Assembly: GCA_964035795.1 (NCBI GenBank)
Contig: OZ038321.1
Span: 22,703,707-22,767,706, forward strand
Direction of reading: 5' to 3'
Length of the DNA stretch: 64,000 nt
From: Pterobdella sp. o SKG-2022
Taxonomy: Eukaryota > Annelida > Clitellata > Hirudinida > Piscicolidae
Below are positions 10,648-22,600 of this stretch, piece by piece (the first letter of the stretch is position 1; each line of letters opens with the position of its first letter). The position numbers were made by a program, and so were the translations under genes. Under the pieces are notes generated by a model. The model saw only the letters and a list, made by a program, of their open reading frames with translations, was not told the DNA's origin and searched no databases.

Positions 10648-13600
10648 GTTTGTTTTTCATGATAGTTTTGCCATTTTAATCATTACTACAAACATGATTG
10701 TTTTATGTTTTAGTTTTCCATAAAAATACTATTTCTAAAGTTATTCTGAGATTTTACTCTGAAAATAATACAGGCCCTCAAATTTCATTATTTTACCATG
10801 AGACTGAGCAAATTTTCCTTTTCCACAAATTTTTTTCCCTTTATCAGTTTTTTCTAATTTTGGCTACAGTAACTCTTTTGTTATATGCTGAGTTATCGCA
10901 AAATCCCAATTTTTCTAAAACCATACAATCATAAATGTTTTCTTAGCTAGTTAAAACTTGTTTCTTCTGACTTCAATTCTATGTACCAACTACCAGTCAC
11001 TCAGACTTCAGTCTAAACTATCAGAGTTCATAAATAATTACAAACGTTATCAACTTAGTTCAAAGACAAATTAATATTTGAAACTGAGAAATTTTAGCAA
11101 GAAAAATCAGTTTACGATAAAAATTTCATTGTAGTAGCATTCAATTACTATAAATGCGACTTCAATCTAGGCACTACGTTTATTGATAAGCTATTCATTC
11201 AGTGATGCCATTTTAATTTTAATCAATAAAAATATGTAATAATTCAGTTTAGCCGTATTTGAATTTTTTTATAACTTCAATTTTTTTTTCAATTATTAGC
11301 ACAAAACTTATCAACTGAAACCACAAAAAAATATCATTAGGATGAAATCAGGAAATATCTTTCAGGACATGTATGAATACTTATGAAACGAAATAATTGA
11401 ACACTTTGCAAATGGCAGGATGCACACCCAAAGAAGGAAAGTTTCAGTGCGACAATGGTAACTGCGTCTCTTTCATCAAAAGGTGCAACTGGAAAGACGA
11501 ATGTGGCGATTTTAGCGATGAAAAAAACTGCGGTTTGTTTTGTGTAGGAAATTATTCAATGTTTGATCTTCTATAGAGTTGATATCTAGAAACTCCTCGA
11601 ATTGTTTGCATAAGGTTTGCTTCTGTAGATACCGGTGTGCCTAAATATATTTATTTTTTTCTCAAAATTTTGTTTACTCATACTTGTCCTTCGAACTTCG
11701 CTTAAAGACCTTCACCATTCTTTCACCAACTCATCTCGTCATTCACTATCCACCATCCACCAACCATGATCAACCATCCACTAACCATGATCCCCCATTC
11801 ACCCAACCCTGAACCACCATTCATCCTTTACCAGCTTGCAAAGTGCCAAACCCTTTAGTGAAAAATGAACAAATACAATGCAACAATGGAAAATGCATAG
11901 ACAAATTGAAGGCATGCGATTTGAGAGATGATTGTGCAGATGGAAGTGATGAGATTGGATGCAGTAAGTGGTTTCTGTCACAGTTCATGCTACATATATA
12001 ATTATTCAACAAATCCAGTGTTTCTCTTTTTTAATTTTTGTGAAAGTTTCACACATAGTTTTTTGAAAAATTGCTACCTTTTTATTATAATTTCTCTTGG
12101 TAATGTTGAATTTTACCAGTAAACTTCAAAATATGAGGATTTATAAGAACATGTAGAAAAAAATTTTTTATTTAGCCAAAATTTTCAACAAGTAATAAAA
12201 AATTGTCATAATTCATTAGCAAAGTTGTAGAGAAAAGTAGAGAATTAAAGCGGAAAAACCATAGATGTGAAAATTTTTGAAAAATGAAAATTGTTAAATT
12301 ATGTAATATTGTTTTGTTTTATGAGATTTATTTTTAAGCATTTATGAATGGTGAAATTATTGTTTGATGTTATAATTTAGAGTTAAAGTTGTCTTTAAAA
12401 AACTATCTTTGCAATGTCAGTTTGCAGAAGTCCTCTGTATTTATCTTGCAAGAACAACCGATGCTACCATGTCAACAAGTAAGGTTTTATTTATTCTTCT
12501 TATACTAATTGATTCTTTTTTTTGGGAGCTTAAATGTTATGGCATAACAGAAAATGTGACGGCAAGGATGACTGTGGAGATAATACAGACGAGGAGAATT
12601 GCGGTAAGATGTTGAGAGATTTCTTCGAGTATTTCTCAACTTTGAAGCTTAAAATATGAATTTAAATATGAATTTGAAAATATTTTATAAAGATCCAATT
12701 AAGACATTTTTTTTTAATGAAATGATTTGAAAACAAAACAAAGGTCGGAGCAAACTTTTCTTTTTACAATCTGTTGAAATACATTCTTTCTGTGAGCATG
12801 CTAGTACATCAGCTTCGCGGAATTTTAAAATTTTTGTTTTGGGTGTTTAAACACTTACAAGCAATTTTTAGTGTGAGAGACAGGTCCAAAAAGATTCTAT
12901 TTGGTTGAAAAGCTTTTTTCGGCGTGGTTGGGTACTGATTACAACTTGAATTGTTGGCCAAGTGTTGAAGTCTCCTGTAAAACCCTCAAGCATTTGAACT
13001 ATTGAGTGCTGAATCTATTTTCTTTTTGATAAAAAACTAATTAATTTTTTTCACAATTAATATGAAATAAATCTGTTTTTTTACGATTTCAAAATTTTTC
13101 CGTCACGTTCATTCTACGAAATGTATTTTGTTTGTATCTTTTAATACTTTTCAATTTTTTCAAATTTTCATTGGCCAATTTTTCCTGATTCAGTTGTTTT
13201 TTTGTTAAATAACTTTGAGATTCTACTTTTCATCTATTAAAAATTTTAGGTTTTCGTAAGCGTCTTTTGTCGGCCCGTATAGCTCAGCTAGCAGAGCTAA
13301 TTATCTAAAGTTACCGAGTTCGATCCTATGTGGGCCGACAATAAGCACCTGTTCTACAGTTTGTTTTCGCTAAATTAAATTTGTAGCAAGCGCTTTGATC
13401 TACAAAAAAAGCGCTATATAAATACCGCATTATTATTATTATTTGTTTTGTAAAGACTCGACCCGATCTATTCTAACCACTCTATAAAGTTTGTTGCAGA
13501 AATATGTCTTTGATTATCAATACAATAAAAAAAACTTTGAATGGAATTTAGTGGCCTAAACTTCACAAGTTTTTGGGCCTTTTGAATGTTATACAAAAAA

Positions 13601-16600
13601 AAATAATTCTGAAGCCCATCCGCATAGGTTGATGTTACATTCCTCCACCATGAGGAGAGTCCAGAGAAGGATAGAGAGAAGATCATTATTGTCGTAAATG
13701 TCTTTTAGTTCAAGACTCAGTCCGCAATGTTGATATTGATCGTTTTTTTGTTCTGTATTTTTGTGTTAAATTTATTAATTGGTTAGCTACCCCAGTTCTA
13801 TTGGCACCTATTTTGTTGCAACTAGAAAACCTGTAAGATAGAGTTTGACTGAAAGTTTTATTGTAATTATCAACAGAAGTGTTAATGTTGATATTTATAA
13901 CGCCTTTTCGAAATTCTAGCAGTCTTAGCTCAATTTTTACTCTTCTTTTTGAGCTCAAAAAGGTTGTAAATGTTTACGTGTAAATTCTTTCTATCACTTT
14001 CTCTCTTTTTCTAGTTTGTCACTATATTTAACTTTTCAAAAAAGACACAATTATACACACGCACAGCATGCGAAACAATAAATGTGAAATGTGCCAATGG
14101 AAAGTGTTTGACTCCCAATGCAAGGTTAAATGATCAATTTTTATTAGTTATATAACAAAAATGAAATAATAAATCAAAATGAATAAAAACGATTGCTCAT
14201 TTTTTTTAAATATACTAAAAAATTATGACTAAGTTCAATTCGAAAAAAATCTTAGTTTTTGTTTAAAAAATAAATGTATCTAAAAATTCTTTCATTATAT
14301 AGAAAAAAAAACAAAAAGTAAACACAATAATAACAAATAACAACTTAAGGTGCAACTTAGAAGACAATTGCGGGGATGAATCAGACGAGACATCTTGCTG
14401 TTAATATTATTATTATTCCTAACTTGTTTATTTTGATATTATTATTTTTATTTTTTTTAATCATTCTCATTGTTTTTTGACTCGAAAATATTTTTTTTGT
14501 CGTCTAGTCAACACTTGTCCACCCCGCACTTCAAAATGCACCAATGGCCGATGCATCCTGTCCTCTTACTTCTGTGATGGAAAAGCTGACTGTATGGACG
14601 GAAGGGATGAAAGTTCATGTAGTAAGTGTGCTTGTTTGTGTGCGTGTGCTGAGTTTGTGTTTTTTTTGTTTTTTAACAATTATTTTTGGTATGCAAACTA
14701 AACTTTCTTTTGTTTGTTTTTATTTTTAAATGTATTGTTTAAGTTTTTTCAGGATAAAATTATTTTTCTCCAAGCTTAACATTACTATTCAAAATGAAAA
14801 TACTTTTTTCCCATTATCAAATAGAGTTACAAATATGATATGAAACTTTATTGTGAAAAACTTGGTGAGATAGAGTTTAAATACAAACAACTGTTAAAAC
14901 ACAAGTTTTAGGTTCCCAAGTTTTAGGGATATAATCAAAATTTTCCACTAGTAACTTTCAGTTTCAAGAAAAAATTATTTTTTGTATAATTATAATTGAG
15001 AAAAAGTTTAAAACATTCACGAAGCAATTAAAGTAAGAAGTTATCACATAACCAATCGTGATTTAAAGATATTTTGTTTTTAGTATCCAGTATCTTTCAT
15101 AAAAAGTTTTGAACTAACAATAAGTTATCATTTTTTTGTTTTTTTATTTTAGCTTTAGTGTTTTTATTCTTGCCATGTTTTTATAATCATCTTTCTTATC
15201 ACTATCGTCACCATCATTACTTACTTATCAATTTTGTGCAGACGACTGTTTGTTGCAAAGATACAATTTCTTCGAGTGTTTCAAATCCATCTTGGGAGAA
15301 GAAAATTTCAGAGCAGAACTACTAAGTTACCCTTCGTCCAACTTTTTCTATTTTCCCACTTTTGTCTTTTATTCGCCAACATTCGACCTGTCTAGTACTC
15401 TTTTCAACCAACGAAAACTTTGCTCGTTTGTGATTTTTTACAATTATAATAAAAAATTCAAAAACTTGGGTTAATATAGCTACAAAAAAAATTAAAAAAT
15501 TTTAATTTTTTGATAAGTTTGTTGTATATTGTTCCAAATATGAAACTCACAGAAGGCGCCAGCGACTCACTTCATGCGTGACAACGAAGAACTATGATAA
15601 CTGCCCATACCCATCTTTCTATAGTGCTTTGAGGTCTTTGCAAATCTTCAACAACATCTGCACTTCACCTTCCGGTATCTTTTTATTTTTTTAGATGTAC
15701 AAAAAGATGTCTAAAGTAACTTTCATGAAAATGGCCCAAATAAAAAAAAAACTCGACAATATTGTGTTGAATTAGCATTAATTAACAAGTATTCATAAAC
15801 TCGCAGACAAAGGGCAGTTTCTAGAAATGATGGATTGTTTTTTGCAAAACAAAGTGGCCCTTCAAGTAGCTCAAGTGGCCATTGCTTCCTGTCGCTTAAA
15901 TCCCTACGTTTCTTCTCCATCTCGAAAAAATTGCAGGTTGTATGTTGTGGTAGGGTTTGGTGGTTTGGTTTGAAAAAATAGTAAATTTAATGGAGTGTAA
16001 ATTAGTCTGATGAGAGTATCAACAGTAGTAGCTACAGCTAAAAAAATCACACATTAAACACTTTAATGATAATCGAAGTTTTTGAAGCATTTTTAAGTAA
16101 CTGCCAAATTAAAGACAAGTTTGTTGATAATGGGATAATTGAACTCAAAACAGTGATTTCTTAAACTTCATGTACATCGATGCCTGTATAGCTGCTGCAT
16201 TGGCCAGAGAAATGCCCATGTGTGGTGAGATGAAAATATTTATAAAATAATATTTTTAATATTATATAATTACATTATAGATAAATACTTTTATGATTTT
16301 GGAAAATTAATAGAATTTTTTTCATGACAGGCACATTTGATTATTTCTTAAGACATAACGTGGCTTTTGAATCTCCAGTGCCAGAAGAATGCCAGGACTA
16401 TGGTCGGCAAGATTTTATTCCCTTTATTGAAAAATAATAATATTTCATCAAACAATACTATTTTTCAAATTTTTTTTCGCTTTTATAGGATTTGTATACT
16501 CACTATAGTTGTCTCCAATTTTTAGTTATTTTGAATTATTTTTTTTGGTTTATGAATATAATCATCATTCAGTAATTCATCCAATGTTGTGTTATGTTTT

Positions 16601-19600
16601 TACCATATTAATTTTTCATTGTTTATGAATTTTTTCGTTTCGGGTAAAACCATGAAAATCTAATTCACAGCTTTTTTTTGTAACTTCGACTACGACTTCA
16701 ACGAGTTCTTGTGTCGAAGTAAAACTTTTGTTGTTACATTTTAAAAAATAAATTAAGATTCAATTAAATCTTCTAAAATTTTTTTCTCAATTTAAATAAA
16801 AAACTTTAAAACACAAAACAAAACTTCCAATTTTTCATATGTAAGTTTTTTTCTCAAACACAGACATAAATTCACACAGACAAAAGCAATGGTACCGAAA
16901 TACAAAAAGTCGACCTTACAGGACCATTTATCAACAACGACAAAGTGAACTTCAAATGCTCTTTTGAGTCAAACTCCACCACTGCCCATTTTAATGTTTC
17001 ATTTTATCTTGATAGCGAACAACTCATCTATTCTACCATAATCACCGACGCAAAAAGAGAAGTGCATTTGAATCAAGAGTACCTAAAGCTGAGAAAATCT
17101 GTGAGTTAAGATTTTAATAATGATAGATTTTAGTTGACCATGAGTAGATAGATTTTCACGTTTTTCAATTTATCTTGTGTACAGTTGAGTTGCAGAGTGA
17201 TGGGATACCTACCTTCTGCTCTAGATCTTATAAATGAAGTTTCAAGCTCCAACAACTACTACCTTGGTGTTATAGTAAGGTTTATTATTTTAAAATAAAT
17301 GAAGTGAAAATTTAAACGTTTTATCTTTGCGTATCCTTCAAGTCAATATAATGATTTTAAAATTACTAAACACGAGAAGCTGCATCTTTTATCCATATTA
17401 CCAAGATTTTACGTAGTTGATAATTTTCAGCTAGTACCTAAAAATGTTTTACCTTTCAAATAAAACTTTTTAGGGTTTGCTAATCTTAGAAACTTCAAAA
17501 AATAAGAATATAAACAAAAAAAATTTAAATCCGACCAAAAAACCTGCATAATCTTTCGCAACAGGTAGAAGAACGCATCGATACTGTGGAAGAGGCTTCA
17601 AGAGTCCCTATCTCCATGACCCTCCAATCCACTCTCCCTTACATCTGTACACAAGGCCAAAACTGTGATATTGATTATGATTTAATCACAGGATTCGGGT
17701 TAGTCGTGAAAGGGAATTGTACCAGGAAACTCAAAGCCTTGACAACACCCGTGTCCTCTGATTACCAAAAAAATCTCAAAATTTATCACTCTGCTGTTGT
17801 AGAAGTTAGTGTTTTTTGTGAGTTGGTGTGTTGTAAATCAAAAAAAAATATAAAATAAAATTGCTAAAAGATTAAATACAATTGAGATTCAAATAAAGAA
17901 TCTTATATAATCCTTCAATCAAAGTGAATGATTATTTCAAATCAAAACAAATATCATTAATACAAAGTTGGTTGCGACAAAAGAAATTCCCACGGTCTTG
18001 TTGAGCTCTGCCCTCTTGGGTCAAGTATCAGCTCCAGGTCACTTCTACCATCAACACCTCTTTCAACCTTTTATTGTAAGGAATGTGTATGAACTACTAC
18101 CAAATAAATATGTCTCTTTATTCAAAGAGTTTAGAATGAAGTTTAATAAATAACTATATGAAACCTTTCGTAGGTACGCAGAAAAGATAGCAACTTGGAC
18201 CCAGGCGATGCAAGGCTATGCAGTGTTTCTGCCTACACTAACGTTGTCACGTTTGATCTCTTACTCTTTCACACTCTTCGTCAAGGTATTTTTTGAAAAT
18301 TTTACATTTCTGAATGTTGTTTCCAACAAATAGTTTTTAACTAACAGTTTAAAATTTTTATCTATTATTTGAACTATTTTAATTCTTCGAGCCTAACGTG
18401 AATATTCAAATGAAAACACTTTTTGTAGTTTATTTTATTCCACGAAGCTTCTCGTAAAATGAACTTACATTATCAAGTGGAGGTACAAATATTTTTATTA
18501 AATAATACTATTTGAAATAAAATAAACTACAAAAATTGTTTTCATTTGAATATCTAAACTATATTTTTTAAAAATTATTTATCCATTTTCCCATGAATTA
18601 AAAATAGCTAAGTTTGAATTTCTAAAAATAAATTAAGTTAATTTAAATTTTAAGGTGTTTTTTCATACCTCAAGTCAAATGACTCAACGTTAGAGGTTAC
18701 AAACTTGAATCTCAAGTATTCTTCATGTTTCACGTTAATTATTCAACATCTATTTTAAATTCATTCACATACTCATATAATTTATTTTATATTCATTCAA
18801 TTATTTCTCCGTCCACCACTCGGACATCTTCTTTACAGATCCAAATGACTCATAAGACCAACAAAGTCTGCGCTGTAGCAGTTAGAGAACTTTCTACAAT
18901 CTTATTGGTTGATGCTTGCATGGATGGCACGCCTATTTTTCTTTCTCATCCATCCACAGAACTTCCTGAAGGATATTTCGCATCCCATCCTATCGACCAA
19001 ACTTTCAAGGTTCTTATATATATTTATATTCTTTATTAAACCAAAAAATTTTTCATTTTGTTCTAAAGAATGAGAACAGATGATAAAATTCTAATACTCT
19101 TAATGATTTTTTAGTTGAAAACGCCATCTGTCGAGATCCATCTGAAGCATGTGTTTTCAGGGGGACTGAGCGTCCAGATTTACCTAGACCATAGTTTCAA
19201 AAGGAAAATTAAAGGTTTGTTATTACTATTGAGCACTTAAATATAATTTATTTGTAATTTTTTTAAATATTCAAGGTTAATTTTATCCATGTTGAGTTTA
19301 ACTTGTAGAACTATCTGAGCATTAGTATATTTATTCCTTCCTTCATTCATTATTCCATACATCCATTGTTCAAAGACAGCGATCAGTATTTCCACAACCA
19401 TCCATAACTTCGTCTACTCATCTACTTTTCTAACTAACGCAAACCACCAGGATTATGCGGCAACTACGACTACAATACACATAATGATTTAGATAGCACC
19501 TCTCTCAATAACATTTCTAATCCTCTCCTCCCCTCTCAAATCACAGACATCTATGCGTTAGTTTATTCCTATAATCAATTTTTAATTTTGTATAGAGCAA

Positions 19601-22600
19601 TATTTTCGATGCTCTAGACGTCATTTTTGATAGATTTTTTATTATATTTTTAATGCTTTAAAAGTTTGTTTCCACAACACAGAACTTTTTTCTTTCATTT
19701 TCAGAGTCAAACCCGAAGAGAGTTTGTTTTTTGGAAACGTAGGAAATGTTTCACCGGGTGTTGTAATAGAAAAGTTGTGCAAATGTCGCAACAAAAGTGA
19801 TGATTTTGACCCAAAAGACGTCTGCTCAATACCCGTCCACACCTTATCCCCATTAGGTGCTTTGTATCCGGTACCAAAGCCCTTACTACCAGCTTTCCTC
19901 TATCTTTTGCCCACCAAGTAAGATATTTCTAAGAAGAAATGAAGATTTTCAAGTTTTATATCGTTTTTAAAAACAAGCAACAGTTTTTTTTTTTTATAAT
20001 TCAAATAACAAAATAATAAGATTGGGATTTGTTCAAAACGAAAATCCAAACATTTCAGATTTTCATATTACTATAAACTTTCAAATAAACAACTTTGAAC
20101 TCATCAAAGAGGTATGAAGGAGGGACACACTCACCCCTTGTACCAAAAGTACCAAAACGACATTCTAGGACTTTTGGCAAAACAAACCTTTCCACCCACT
20201 TCAAACAAGTACAACACAACTACTGCATTTGATGAATGTTGGAGGATGTTGAAGCTGAAAGGTGTGTATGGTGTGTGTAGTGAACTGGACTCATCTTTTG
20301 AGCTGCATCTCCTTCTCAAACAGTGTTCTCTTGATCTTATTGTGCGTGTTTTGTTTTTATATCTCGCTCATCAAATATTTTTTTTCACATTAATCTATCT
20401 GTTTATTTAACGATATATTTATTTGTCTAGATTACAGAAGCTTCCAACTCAGTTGAATACAGTTTAGAAGCGTTCAAAGTGATGTGTGAGCTGGAAAAGC
20501 TTTCTAAAGCTATTATCAACAACCCGCACGACTCATTAAACACCCGCCTACCAGAAGATCTTGGTTTGGAACATTTTCCAAATACATTATTGTTTTTCAA
20601 GTTCCTATTTGATGCGAAACGTGAAATATTTTAGTTATAAAAACCATTTTTTAAAAATCATACTAGTTCTAAATATTACAACCTGAAAAAGGCACCAGTT
20701 TTTGAGTAAAAATATTTATCACTGCCATACTCATTTATAATCGTTCAATTAAAAACACTGACAAATTTTAATTAATTTTCACTCACCTCCAACCTATAAA
20801 GTCATAGAAGAAGCGCACAACCAGACTAGAGACTTGATGCAGTGGAGGTGTGGAGAGTTTTGCAAGGGAAGTTGCCAAATGGGACACTGTATTTGTGATG
20901 CAGGTTTTTATTTCATTTGTTTTTTTACTCGTTTCAATTTATTTCAATTTTCTACCTCTTAATTGATGAGACATCTTCGAAACCTTTTCATCTTTCCTTT
21001 CCATCATCACTAACTTCACGTCATTACTAATCCCTTCAAAATCCCAATTCTTTAAAAATATATAAAATCCTATAATGATGACCAAAAAAGGACCTTTTTT
21101 GGGGTTTTGAGGGTTTTGTATCTAACCATCAAACTGTGCATTTGAGGATCATTTTCAGGCATAATGAATACTACTACTACTACTACTACTCACCAGCGTT
21201 CTTTATCACTAAATTCTCATAACCATTCTTTCAACACCATCTATTCACGACCATCTCTTCACCACCACTTTTTGTTTTTACACTAGCCTCTCTCACAACC
21301 ATCTTTTTTTAACCTTGCTTACAGCCCACATGGGAACAGATTGTGATGTGTTGAGAACTTCCATTCCCAACATCAAACGCCTTTCGAGTACCAAACTAGT
21401 TGATTATAGAGACACATTCAGGTATCATGAGGTTTGTATCCACGTTTGTATGTGTGTTTGAAAGGTTATGTTTTTTTCTGAATTTTTTTTTAATTTGGTG
21501 TTTTTTTAGACTTATTAAATAAAGTTTGTAAATTAACACACGAAATATTGAAATGAATACATATGATATACAAGCTGGTCCACATCAAACGCGCAGGTTG
21601 TGGTAGAATTGCTTCATGCATCAGATGCGCCTCGTGACGTCACATGCCACATCAACGTCGAATCAGTGAGTTGTGTGTGTTTCAATGTATTTCAAACATA
21701 GTTTTTAAACTTTTTGTGGTTGTTGTTTTTTTGCGTGTCTGTGTTAGTATGCTCATCTTTGTTAGTATGTTTGTCAAAGTAGTTTTAAAATTTTTGCATT
21801 CAACTTTTTAAAATTAATAACGCGTTTTAACCAAATTCACTATTCAAATAACATTCAAGACGAAAAAAATACCAAAACAGCTGGATAAAACAAAAAACTG
21901 GGCATTTTCTTCCTTTTCCTCTTCCAGAGGATCCATGTTTGCTTGCCCTTTTGACCAGGCCATTTCCAAAGCTTTCGTGCCCCAATTTGAAGGCTATTTT
22001 TTAATATTTTTTACTAAATTTTCAATTATCTTTATTGTTTGTATACTTAATTTTTATAATGTTTAAAAATAATACTTTTTTTGTTGCACTAAGTTTATTA
22101 AAATCTTATAAATCGACGTAAGAACTTTCAAATCTCAATTGTTAGTATTGTTATCACTTTATTCTTATTACCCATCAAACTTGTAGCAAGTGTTTTAAAC
22201 TCTGAAGAAAAGCGCTTAATAAACCGATTTAAAATTTTATTCAAAATTTTACCCAGGCATGGTAGTGAAGGAGAAAGGAACACCAGCCTTGAGATTGACC
22301 ACTCACTTCACTCAAGGAAGTTCTTCTCCAAGTAACAGCATTCCCATCATTGTTTATGACTCCTTGTGTTATCAGTGCTCAACTGGAGAAAATTGTTCTA
22401 TGAAGGTGGTGTTGTGTGGTAATGTGTGGTTATGTGTAGTGTGTGTAGTATGGGGGTGTGTTGTATGGTGTGGTGTGATGTTGTGTGATGTGGTGTAGTG
22501 TGATGTAAGATGGTGTCGTCTAGTGGGGCGTGACTATTTTAAATTTTATCAGAGTTATTTTTTAAAGACTATGTTATTTTTATTATTAGTGCTAGTAAAA

